From NCBI GenBank assembly GCA_964370375.1, contig CAYJIX010000074.1:1-9311 (forward strand): a stretch of DNA of 9,311 nucleotides, read 5' to 3'. The notes under the pieces are model-generated. The model made no database searches, was not told the DNA's origin, and saw only the letters and a list, made by a program, of their open reading frames with translations. Below, one piece after another: positions 1 through 5,850 of this stretch. The stretch is from CAYJIX01 sp964370375 (GTDB taxonomy: Bacteria > Desulfobacterota > Desulfovibrionia > Desulfovibrionales > Desulfovibrionaceae). The number at the start of each line of letters is the position of its first letter. Positions within the stretch are counted from its first letter, which is position 1. Position numbers and translations under genes: made by a program.

Positions 1-1
1 C

Positions 2-1267
2 CTACAAGCTTGCAAGGGCCCTGTCCAAATCGTCAAGGCTTGGTTCTACAGGGATGGGTTTGCGATCTTCACACGCTTTGACGGCTGACGCGATGTCTTT
101 TAGTCCTGAACCTGTGACAAGTATTGCCACGGTATCGTCCTTGTTCAACAGGCCCTGTTCAGCCGCTTTAAGGGCACCTGCCCAAGCTGCTGCAGCGGCA
201 GGTTCGGCAAAAACGCCGCTTTTTTGTGCAAGGTCAGGTATGGCGGCTACAATGGCCTCGTCTGACACGGTGATGAAGGTGCCGTTTGTTTCTGTAACAG
301 CTGACATGGCCTTAACCCTGTCACGGGGCAGGCCCGCTGCAATGGAATCGGCCACGGTGTTTGCTGTGATGGGCTGCTTTTCTAAAACATTTTCGCCGTT
401 TGCCAAGGCTTCTGCCAAAAAGTTGCTGCCTTTAGCTTGCACACCATAAAGGCGCGGCATTTTGTCAATAAGGCCAAGGGCCATAAGATCTCGAAAACCT
501 TTGTGAATACCTGCAATAATGCAGCCATCGCCCACGCTGACAAACAGGGCGTCAGGAGCCTTCCAGCCCATTTGTTCGCACAATTCATAAGCCGCTGTTT
601 TTTTGCCTTCAGCCATAAAGGGATTATAGGCCGTATTGCGATTGTACCAGTTCATGCGTTTGCAGGCGGCAAGGCACAATTCAAAGGCTTGGTCATAGCT
701 TCCTTGCACGGTAAAAACCTTGGCTCCATAGGCCAAAAGTTGGGCGATTTTTGCCGCAGGCGCGCTTGCAGGAACAAAAATAACGCACGATTTCCCCATG
801 GCAGCAGACATGCCTGCAAGGGCGGCGGCAGCGTTGCCTGTGCTTGCTGTGGCTGTCATTGTTGCGCCAAGCGCGTGGGCATGGGCTACGGCAAGGGCGC
901 TGGCCCTGTCTTTAAACGAGGCAGTGGGCGAACGTCCGTCATCCTTGACAAGGACAAATTTCACGCCAAGCTCATGGGCAAGGCGCGGCGCAGACGAAAT
1001 AGGCGTTGCCCCCACAAGAACAGAAGGTACAGGCGCATCAAGGGGGAGCGGCAGCATGGCCCTGTACCGCCACATGCCGTCATTGCGTGAGGTTTGGATA
1101 TTGCCTGCTAGGGCTTCGCGTGCGGCGTCATAATCGTATTGCACATCAAGGATGCCTTCGTTGCCGTGCAAGGGGCACACATAGTCCACTTCACCGACAT
1201 TGTATGTTTTTTCGCAAACAACACAGCGGTATCCTGTTACAAAAGGGCCTGTTATCGGTTTTGTCAT
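2..1267 (-). CDS. thrC: Threonine synthase (PLP-dependent)
   Basis: Catalyses the last step of threonine synthesis, O-phosphohomoserine to L-threonine, in the cytoplasm with pyridoxal phosphate. The 421-residue product is complete, and its TAG stop is at the very edge of the window. Residues 15-34 carry a small zinc-ribbon-like start (Cys15, Cys18, Cys31, His34), as in many threonine synthases of this branch. The PLP lysine is Lys119 in TASFKDRAS, the cofactor phosphate-binding type loop is STGNAAAA (142-149), and a glycine-rich SVGDGC loop (244-249) and TGSGLKD (385-391) follow. The start is supported by AAGGA (minus strand, complement of 1276-1280), 8 nt before the ATG. It is the last gene of the minus-strand cluster, 47 bp after the small membrane-protein gene, with no clear promoter of its own in that gap. 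The family call is firm. Other fold-II PLP enzymes are much less likely given the zinc ribbon and the SFKDR lysine motif. Confidence 0.95.
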   Translation of the reverse strand: MTKPITGPFVTGYRCVVCEKTYNVGEVDYVCPLHGNEGILDVQYDYDAAREALAGNIQTSRNDGMWRYRAMLPLPLDAPVPSVLVGATPISSAPRLAHELGVKFVLVKDDGRSPTASFKDRASALAVAHAHALGATMTATASTGNAAAALAGMSAAMGKSCVIFVPASAPAAKIAQLLAYGAKVFTVQGSYDQAFELCLAACKRMNWYNRNTAYNPFMAEGKKTAAYELCEQMGWKAPDALFVSVGDGCIIAGIHKGFRDLMALGLIDKMPRLYGVQAKGSNFLAEALANGENVLEKQPITANTVADSIAAGLPRDRVKAMSAVTETNGTFITVSDEAIVAAIPDLAQKSGVFAEPAAAAAWAGALKAAEQGLLNKDDTVAILVTGSGLKDIASAVKACEDRKPIPVEPSLDDLDRALASL

Positions 1268-1314
1268 GACTATAATCCTTGTTTATATTTTTATAGGTGG
1301 TTGCAATGTAACGC

Positions 1315-1803
1315 TTATTGTTGACGGATTGTGTGATGCAGCGTGTCCAACGCTTGAAAAAGACAGGCGTCTGCAGGTTGATTGTTCATACAAAGCTTGA
1401 GCGAATCTTCAATATTTGCTCGTACATCGCTTGCTATACTGCGTCGCATAAGCGGCGGCACAATAAGCACAGCTTGCAGCGGTGTTTCAGTGTTCACGCC
1501 TAAAAAAAGCGTGTCGTTTTCAAGCTCGGGCAGGGTTATGGCCCCTTTTGTAATGTGCAAAAGCACCGAAACTCCCCAATCTTCATGAAATTGGCGGCGC
1601 ACCGCGTGCAGGGCGTCTTTACCTTGTTCTGTAAGGATATTGTGCTTGTCAGAAATAGAGTTTCTGGCCACAAGCTCATCAAAACGCCGTTCAAAATTGT
1701 ACCAAAACGACACACAAATCCCAACAAAAACAGCCACTAAAAGCATGTGCCGTAAAAAGGGGGCTCCTGCTTTGGCGCTGATCGAAAACGGATTCTTGAG
1801 CAT
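1315..1803 (-). CDS. Hypothetical membrane-anchored protein (162 aa)
   Basis: I do not recognise this protein. Residues 1-18 are mildly basic, residues 19-35 form one hydrophobic segment (start MLLVAVFVGICV), and about 125 residues follow. It therefore looks like a single-pass protein with most of its mass outside the cytoplasm, or an uncleaved signal anchor. The soluble part alternates a helix (about 57-75), a strand-rich stretch (79-118) ending in AVLIVPP, and a C-terminal helix with two Cys (138, 147). This order loosely recalls TPM (TLP18.3/Psb32/MOLO-1) domains, but I see no decisive motif and offer it only as a search target. The start codon is 2 bp after the upstream phosphomutase stop, with no strong Shine-Dalgarno sequence, so translational coupling is likely. 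It sits between an envelope-sugar enzyme and thrC. That supports it being a real gene of the same transcript but does not reveal its role. Confidence 0.75.
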   Translation of the reverse strand: MLKNPFSISAKAGAPFLRHMLLVAVFVGICVSFWYNFERRFDELVARNSISDKHNILTEQGKDALHAVRRQFHEDWGVSVLLHITKGAITLPELENDTLFLGVNTETPLQAVLIVPPLMRRSIASDVRANIEDSLKLCMNNQPADACLFQALDTLHHTIRQQ

Positions 1804-1805
1804 GT

Positions 1806-3182
1806 TTATTCTGCTTTGCCCTTTGCGCTGCCGGCCTCATGGATCCACTCTTTAAGCGGCGTTTCCATGATGGAGCGGATTTTGGCTAGGGCCTCTTCGC
1901 TTTTTGCTTCAAAGCGTGTCACAAGGACAGGCTGCGTGTTGGAGGCGCGGATAAGCCCCCACCCGTCGGCAAAGCGCACACGCGCGCCGTCAATGTCGGT
2001 GGTTTCGTACAGGGGTTTAAAATGCGCTTTGGCTTTTTCTACCACGGCAAATTTTACGTCATCGGGGCATGGGATGTTGATTTCGCTGGTAGAAAAGGCA
2101 GAAGGCCAGCCGGGCAGGGCCGAAAGGGGCACGTTTTGTGCCGAAAACAGGTCTAAAAACCGTGCAGCTCCATAAATGGCGTCGTCAAAACCGTACCAAT
2201 TGTCGCTAAAAAACATATGACCGGACATCTCTCCAGCCAAAGGACATTTGATGCTTTGCATCTTCGCTTTAATGATAGAATGGCCCGTTGTCCACATAAG
2301 GGGCGTGCCGCCATGCTTTTTGATATCGTCAAACAAACGTTCAGAACACTTCACATCGCCCATAATCGTGACGCCAGGCTTGCGCTGTAAAAGTTCGCGC
2401 GCGTACAAAGATAACAATTCGTCACCGTACAAAAGTCGGCCCGTATCATCCACAACGCCCAGCCTGTCGGCATCACCGTCAAGGCCAATGCCAAAATCTG
2501 CTTTTTCTTCCAGCACCTTGGCCATAAGGTCTTGCATGTTGGCTGCAACAACAGGGTCTGGATGATGGTTTGGAAAATCAGGATGCGGATCACAATAAAG
2601 GGGGATAACATCTGCCCCCATGCTTTGCAAAAGCTCTGCGCAAATTTCACCCCCTGCACCGTTGCCGCCGTCCACCACAACCTTTAAGGGGCGTTTTAGG
2701 CGCACCCTTTCAAGCACAGCTTCTTTATACGCAGGCAAAACGTCAAAGGTAGAGGCAATGCCTTGCCCCTCTTCAAAATCTTGCGCTTCAAACAGGGCTT
2801 TGATGCGTAAAATTTCGTCCCCATGGATGGTGGCTGTGCCTGCCCATACTTTAAAACCGTTATATTCGGATGGGTTATGACTGGCTGTAATCATAACGCC
2901 GCCGGTGCGCTCTAAATGGGTTACGGCAAAATACAAAACAGGAGTCGGCACCATTCCCACCGAAACCACATCCACGCCCGTGGACAAAAGGCCCCGCGTC
3001 AGGCTGACATGATAAGCAGGCGATGAATGACGGCAATCATAGCCAAGCACCACGTCATGGATGCCGCGGCGTACAAAATAGGTCCCCATGGCTTGCCCTA
3101 AACGTTGAACCCAAGCCTCGTCAAAATCTTTATCCACCACGCCGCGTATGTCATACGCGCGAAATACATTGCCTGCCTTCAT
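1806..3182 (-). CDS. Phosphomannomutase/phosphoglucomutase (alpha-D-phosphohexomutase)
   Basis: Interconverts hexose 1- and 6-phosphates (mannose and/or glucose) to supply sugar nucleotides for LPS, exopolysaccharide or storage polymers; it is cytosolic and Mg-dependent. The 458-residue length matches the AlgC/ManB/Pgm family, and all four family landmarks are present in order. These are the phosphoserine loop TASHNPSEYNG with Ser101, the metal loop DGDADR (235-240), the sugar-binding loop GEMSGH (317-322) and the phosphate-binding loop RASNTQP (412-418). The N-terminal FRAYDIRG is typical of the bifunctional PMM/PGM type, but substrate preference cannot be read from sequence, so no gene symbol is given. 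The start has AAAGGA (complement of 3190-3195), 7 nt upstream. It is the first gene of the minus-strand cluster, driven by the promoter at 3268-3296, and is divergent from hflK. Confidence 0.94.
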   Translation of the reverse strand: MKAGNVFRAYDIRGVVDKDFDEAWVQRLGQAMGTYFVRRGIHDVVLGYDCRHSSPAYHVSLTRGLLSTGVDVVSVGMVPTPVLYFAVTHLERTGGVMITASHNPSEYNGFKVWAGTATIHGDEILRIKALFEAQDFEEGQGIASTFDVLPAYKEAVLERVRLKRPLKVVVDGGNGAGGEICAELLQSMGADVIPLYCDPHPDFPNHHPDPVVAANMQDLMAKVLEEKADFGIGLDGDADRLGVVDDTGRLLYGDELLSLYARELLQRKPGVTIMGDVKCSERLFDDIKKHGGTPLMWTTGHSIIKAKMQSIKCPLAGEMSGHMFFSDNWYGFDDAIYGAARFLDLFSAQNVPLSALPGWPSAFSTSEINIPCPDDVKFAVVEKAKAHFKPLYETTDIDGARVRFADGWGLIRASNTQPVLVTRFEAKSEEALAKIRSIMETPLKEWIHEAGSAKGKAE

Positions 3183-3267
3183 GTTTGATTCCTTTATTTT
3201 TCTTGAACTTTTTCTTTAATTTGTATATGTGTTGCTTTGTTCTGTTTTTCACAAGTCGTATAAATTA

Positions 3268-3296
3268 CATATAGGCTGTTCCCTAGTGCCTGTCAA
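3268..3296 (-). promoter_or_regulatory. Sigma70-type promoter of the phosphomutase cluster
   Basis: Read on the minus strand, a perfect TTGACA (-35, complement of 3291-3296) is followed by exactly 17 bp and TATATG (-10, complement of 3268-3273; 4 of 6 consensus). Transcription should start near 3261, giving a leader of roughly 80 nt that contains the AAAGGA ribosome site. It is the only good promoter I see ahead of the three minus-strand genes. The two hexamers fall inside nested inverted repeats (3273-3327), so DNA-level regulation is possible. Confidence 0.6.
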
Positions 3297-3327
3297 AAAG
3301 CCTTGTTCAAAGGCTTTGCAACAGCCT
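3273..3327. repeat. Nested inverted repeats over the divergent promoter region
   Basis: The outer arms are AGGCTGTT (3273-3280) and AACAGCCT (3320-3327), 8 of 8 complementary. The inner arms are AAAGCCTT (3297-3304) and AAGGCTTT (3310-3317), 8 of 8 with a 5-nt loop. The inner hairpin read on the minus strand ends in TTTTT, so it resembles a short terminator. However, no minus-strand gene lies upstream of it, and it directly abuts the -35 box. It may be an operator, a cruciform, or an insulating terminator between the divergent genes. Confidence 0.55.
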
Positions 3328-3412
3328 GATAAAAGCTCTATAGCGTAAAATTGTAAAAGATGAAAGGTGTCATTGCACAGCTGATACGGCTTTAGTTTTA
3401 TGGCGGGGAATA

Positions 3413-3441
3413 TTGACTTTTCTATAGCTTATGTTTATTAT
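3413..3441 (+). promoter_or_regulatory. Sigma70-type promoter just upstream of hflK
   Basis: TTGACT (3413-3418; 5 of 6 consensus), exactly 17 bp, then TATTAT (3436-3441; 5 of 6). Initiation about 7 bp downstream would fall near 3447-3449, only a few bases before the hflK ATG at 3451. A transcript from here would be nearly leaderless and would lose the AGGGG ribosome site at 3442-3446. A weaker set further upstream, TTGCAC (3373-3378) with TTTTAT (3396-3401), would retain that site. Confidence 0.5.
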
Positions 3442-3450
3442 AGGGGTATT

Positions 3451-4641
3451 ATGAACTGGGACTGGGACAAACTACAAGAAAATCGGCAAAGGCAGGCCAA
3501 ACAAGGCCCTTCGCGTAAGCATGACGACGACAATAATAATGGTACGCCGCCTCCTGAGGGGCCGGACTTTACCAAAGTAAGGGGCGCTTTTAAAAAGCTG
3601 CCCACGTTATCGGCGCCTTCCGGCGGAGGGATCCTTAAATGGATTCTATTAGCTGCTGTCACCGTATGGCTGCTATCGGGTATTTATATCGTCAATCCCG
3701 ATGAGCAGGGCATTGTGTTGCGCTTTGGCAAATACAACCGCACAGTGGAAGCAGGGCCGCACTACGCCTTACCTTTCCCCCTTGAAGTGGTATTTAAACC
3801 AAAAGTCACGCAAGTGCAGCGTGTGGAAGTGGGCTTTCGCTCAACAGGCACAGCTTCAAGTTTTCAGCAAGGGCAGGTACGCACCATCCCTGAGGAAGCG
3901 TTGACGCTGACCGGTGATGAAAATATTGTAAACGTGCAATTTAGCATACAATATGTGATCAAAGATCCGGTGGAATACCTGTTTAATGTCACCAATCAGG
4001 CTTTTGTGGTAAAAAATGCCGCGGAAGCTGCCATGCGTGAAGTCATTGGCAACAGCCTTGTGGATTCGGCCTTGACAGACGGCAAGCTGCAAATCCAAAG
4101 TGAGGCCACAAACTTACTGCAAGAAATTTTGGATCGCTATAAAGTAGGGGTTCGGGTGCTTGCCGTGCAATTGCAAGACGTGCATCCCCCAAAAGAAGTT
4201 ATCGACGCTTTTAAAGACGTTGCCAGCGCGCGCGAAGACAAAAGCCGTATCATCAACGAAGCAGAAGCGTATCGTAATGAACTTATTCCCAAAGCGCGCG
4301 GTCTTGCCGCGGAAATAGAAAACCAAGCACAAGCGTATAAAGAAACGCGCATCCGCCATTCCGAGGGTGAAACCACACGCTTTTTGGCCTTGCTTAACGA
4401 ATACAATGCCGCCAAGGACGTTACCAAAAAACGCTTGTATTTTGAGGCCATGGAGGAATTGCTTGCAAGCAGCGGCCTTGAAAAGCTTGTGTTGCCAAAA
4501 GATGCGGCCAATAACGCCTTGCCTGTGTTGCCTCTTTTAACACCTAATGGTCAAGGGTTGACCTTACCAAAAACAGCGGTGCCAAATACTACGGTGCCAA
4601 ATACGACAGGTCTGGGCGCAACCCCCAAAGGTGGCCAATAA
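3451..4641 (+). CDS. hflK: HflK, band-7 (SPFH) subunit of the FtsH-modulating complex
   Basis: HflK pairs with HflC in the inner membrane and, in studied bacteria, forms a large assembly around the AAA protease FtsH that tunes degradation of membrane and regulatory proteins. The product is 396 residues from the chosen start. It has a hydrophilic Asn/Asp/Gly/Pro-rich N-terminus (1-60), one membrane segment at about 61-81 (ILKWILLAAV...), the SPFH/band-7 domain from about 82 (NPDEQGIVLRFGKY) to 260, a charged Ala/Glu-rich coiled-coil stretch (about 258-345), and a low-complexity Pro/Thr/Gly tail. The start at 3451 is preferred over an in-frame ATG at 3400. It has AGGGG 4 nt upstream and gives the family-like MNWDWDKL start, and the upstream extension would overlap the promoter. 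Its TAA overlaps the hflC ATG. The tail holds a 15-nt in-frame tandem duplication. No ftsH is present nearby. Confidence 0.94.
   Translation: MNWDWDKLQENRQRQAKQGPSRKHDDDNNNGTPPPEGPDFTKVRGAFKKLPTLSAPSGGGILKWILLAAVTVWLLSGIYIVNPDEQGIVLRFGKYNRTVEAGPHYALPFPLEVVFKPKVTQVQRVEVGFRSTGTASSFQQGQVRTIPEEALTLTGDENIVNVQFSIQYVIKDPVEYLFNVTNQAFVVKNAAEAAMREVIGNSLVDSALTDGKLQIQSEATNLLQEILDRYKVGVRVLAVQLQDVHPPKEVIDAFKDVASAREDKSRIINEAEAYRNELIPKARGLAAEIENQAQAYKETRIRHSEGETTRFLALLNEYNAAKDVTKKRLYFEAMEELLASSGLEKLVLPKDAANNALPVLPLLTPNGQGLTLPKTAVPNTTVPNTTGLGATPKGGQ
4578..4607 (+). repeat. 15-bp tandem duplication in the hflK tail
   Basis: GGTGCCAAATACTAC (4578-4592) is immediately followed by GGTGCCAAATACGAC (4593-4607), 14 of 15 identical. 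In frame it encodes VPNTT twice in the disordered C-terminal tail of HflK. It looks like recent slippage in a permissive region. Confidence 0.8.
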
Positions 4642-5489
4642 TGGAAAAGAAAATCACGATTGTCATAGCCTTTTTCTTTGTACTGATCTTTTTAGGTTCG
4701 CAAAGTCTTTTTGTGGTACACCAAACAGAAAAAGCCTTAGTGTTGCAACTTGGTGATCCTGTGGACAGGGTTTTTGGCCCGGGACTGCATTTTAAACTGC
4801 CGTTCATCCAAAACGTAGTGCGTTTTGACGCGCGTATTTTGGATTATGACGCCCGTTCTGCCGAGGCCCTTACCAGCGATAAAAAAGCCATTGTGTTGGA
4901 TAACTACGCACGTTGGCTCATCGTGGATCCTTTGCAATTTTACCGTAGTGTGCGCAGCATCCCAAGTGCGCAAGCCCGCCTTGACGACGTTGTGTATTCA
5001 CAGCTCCGTGCCCAAGTTGGGCGGCATAGCTTAACAGAAGTTGTTTCAAGCAAACGTAGCAGCATCATGGCAGATGTGACCCGTCGCACCTCTGATATTA
5101 TGAAAGAATACGGCATTGAGGTGGTGGACGTTCGTATTAAACGTACCGATTTGCCGGCCGAAAACCAGCGCGCTATCTTTGGGCGTATGCGTGCAGAGCG
5201 CGAACGCCAGGCCAAGCAATACCGTTCAGAAGGTGTGGAAGAATCCACAAAACTGCGCTCAAACGCTGATAGAGAACAGGCTGTTATTTTTGCAGAAGCC
5301 AACCGCAAAGCCTCGATCATTCGCGGTGAAGGCGATGCCGTTGCAGCCAAAATTTACGCTGACGCCTTTGGGCAATCCCCAGAGTTTTATAGCTTTCACC
5401 GTGGGCTTGAGGCCTTGAAAAAATCCTTGCAACATCAAACCAAACTTATCATAACTGACGATAATCCTTTACTTAGCCCCATGAAGTAA
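4641..5489 (+). CDS. hflC: HflC, band-7 (SPFH) partner of HflK
   Basis: The second subunit of the HflK-HflC membrane complex. It is 282 residues, somewhat shorter than the Escherichia coli protein. It has an N-terminal membrane segment (about 5-24, ITIVIAFFFVLIFLG), then the SPFH domain opening VVHQTEKALVLQLGDPV with the typical GPGLHFKLPF motif (46-55). An Arg/Glu/Ala-rich helical region follows (about 180-245, with MRAERERQAKQYRSEG), and then the conserved region around FYSFHRGLEAL. The ATG overlaps the hflK stop in a TAATG, with AAAGGTGG (4627-4634) 6 nt upstream, so the two subunits are translationally coupled, as expected for obligate partners. No strong terminator directly follows the gene. 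The first structured element is about 85 bp downstream, so transcription may run into the structured gap at 5490-5850. Confidence 0.95.
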   Translation: MEKKITIVIAFFFVLIFLGSQSLFVVHQTEKALVLQLGDPVDRVFGPGLHFKLPFIQNVVRFDARILDYDARSAEALTSDKKAIVLDNYARWLIVDPLQFYRSVRSIPSAQARLDDVVYSQLRAQVGRHSLTEVVSSKRSSIMADVTRRTSDIMKEYGIEVVDVRIKRTDLPAENQRAIFGRMRAERERQAKQYRSEGVEESTKLRSNADREQAVIFAEANRKASIIRGEGDAVAAKIYADAFGQSPEFYSFHRGLEALKKSLQHQTKLIITDDNPLLSPMK

Positions 5490-5556
5490 AAAATAGGATT
5501 TTACAATAAGCTTTGGCAACACGTTGCGACACATTTCATTATACTAAAGGCATGGT

Positions 5557-5667
5557 ATGATGAAGACGATAGGAAAACAGTTTGTATCTAGCCTGTTACA
5601 TGGCTACTGGCTGGTACGAACTGTTTTACACAGGTACTTGGCTTTTGTGGTATGTAAAAGCGTTTAA
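5557..5667 (+). CDS. Possible 36-aa small basic hydrophobic protein
   Basis: This short ORF starts with tandem ATG ATG and has AAAGG (5546-5550) 6 nt upstream. The product is basic with a hydrophobic centre (contains LLHGYWLVRTVLHRYLAFVV), so it could be a small membrane-associated peptide. Against this, most of it overlaps a long plus-strand RNA stem-loop (5574-5627) that explains the sequence constraint without coding, and it resembles nothing I recognise. It is listed as a low-confidence possibility only. Confidence 0.2.
   Translation: MMKTIGKQFVSSLLHGYWLVRTVLHRYLAFVVCKSV
5574..5627 (+). ncRNA. Long bulged stem-loop, candidate structured RNA
   Basis: AAAACAGTTTGTATC (5574-5588) pairs with GGTACGAACTGTTTT (5613-5627) over all 15 positions, two of them G-U in plus-strand RNA. 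Inside it, TAGCC (5589-5593) pairs with GGCTA (5602-5606) around an 8-nt loop, leaving CTGGCT (5607-5612) as a one-sided bulge. On the minus strand the wobble pairs become A-C mismatches, so the fold favours plus-strand RNA. A TATGAT -10-like box lies at 5556-5561, but no convincing -35 accompanies it. The structure is certain as sequence complementarity; that it is a transcribed regulatory RNA is inference. Confidence 0.5.
5641..5661 (+). ncRNA. Second hairpin of the same structured region
   Basis: GCTTTTGT (5641-5648) pairs with GTAAAAGC (5654-5661) around the loop GGTAT, with six Watson-Crick and two G-U pairs. As in the preceding stem, the wobble pairs exist only in plus-strand RNA. Confidence 0.45.
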
Positions 5668-5698
5668 CAAACAGACAACCCACTGAGGGTGCCACCTT

Positions 5699-5740
5699 AT
5701 GGCAAAAAAAAGAGAATTTTTTTGCACACAAGGTCCTTAA
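5699..5740 (+). CDS. Possible 13-aa leader peptide
   Basis: A 13-codon ORF encodes MAKKREFFCTQGP, with GAGGGTG (5685-5691) 7 nt before the ATG. Codons 2-9 coincide with one hairpin (5702-5725), and the stop codon falls within the next (5731-5750). Such geometry is familiar from translation-dependent attenuators, where ribosome progress decides which hairpin forms. There is no run of one regulatory amino acid, and chance remains quite possible. Confidence 0.2.
   Translation: MAKKREFFCTQGP
5702..5725. terminator. A/T hairpin, possible bidirectional terminator
   Basis: GCAAAAAAA (5702-5710) and TTTTTTTGC (5717-5725) are perfect 9-bp arms around the loop AGAGAA. Both strands read A-tract, loop, T-tract, so it could terminate weakly in either direction, including hflKC transcripts. 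It lacks the GC-rich stem of a strong terminator. Confidence 0.35.
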
Positions 5741-5750
5741 AAAGGTTCCT
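5731..5750 (+). repeat. Imperfect hairpin containing CCTTAAAAAGG
   Basis: AGG-T-CCTT, loop AAA, AAGG-TT-CCT forms a 3+4 bp stem with a small internal loop. The 11-bp core CCTTAAAAAGG occurs again at 6551-6561, just after the regulator stop codon. It could be an RNA hairpin or a regulator binding site. Confidence 0.4.
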
Positions 5751-5777
5751 GTATGTTGAATGATGTTTTGGCTGCTT

Positions 5778-5808
5778 TTTACAAATGGTTCGTCTAATGC
5801 GCTATTAT
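5778..5808 (+). promoter_or_regulatory. Weak promoter candidate for the regulator gene
   Basis: TTTACA (5778-5783; 5 of 6 consensus) and TATTAT (5803-5808; 5 of 6), but with a non-ideal 19-bp spacer. Initiation near 5815 would leave a short leader containing the GGAGG ribosome site at 5840-5844. Confidence 0.3.
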
Positions 5809-5850
5809 TCATTATCTCGCTTACTCCCTGTCAACGAATGGAGGCAGACC

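Larger units (their letters stand above)
5490..5850 (+). other. 361-bp gap between hflC and the regulator, rich in stem-loops
   Basis: No ordinary gene is visible. The gap holds, in order: a bulged 15+5-bp stem-loop (5574-5627), an 8-bp hairpin (5641-5661), a 9-bp A/T hairpin capped by GC (5702-5725), a smaller hairpin (5731-5750), and a weak promoter (5778-5808) before the regulator ribosome site. Three tiny ORFs with acceptable ribosome sites occur: 36 codons at 5557, 13 codons at 5699 and 14 codons at 5753. The last ends in TAATG, whose ATG (5797) is in frame with the regulator. I matched none of this to 6S RNA, SRP RNA, RNase P or tmRNA. Confidence 0.6.

Noticed and set aside
437..1090. 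Long open frame of 217 codons on the plus strand
   Set aside because: It lies wholly opposite thrC, whose motifs are intact. The peptide is a basic low-complexity shadow with no ribosome site or recognisable domain.
3400..3450. In-frame upstream ATG that would lengthen HflK by 17 residues
   Set aside because: It would read through the promoter at 3413-3441. The ATG at 3451 has AGGGG just upstream and gives the family-like start.
5514..5527. Sigma54-like TGGCA...TTGC element after hflC
   Set aside because: The GG and GC dinucleotides are separated by 9 bp instead of the strict 10, and no gene with a suitable start follows.
5699..5759. Longer peptide by +1 frameshift in the T-run of the 13-codon ORF
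   Set aside because: A shift at the T-run would give a 19-residue peptide, but no conserved product or proper slippery context supports it.
5785..5850. Upstream in-frame ATGs (5785, 5797) for the regulator
   Set aside because: Neither has a ribosome site like GGAGG before 5851, and the added residues precede the normal start of the CI-type helix-turn-helix domain. The 5797 start through TAATG coupling remains a minor possibility.
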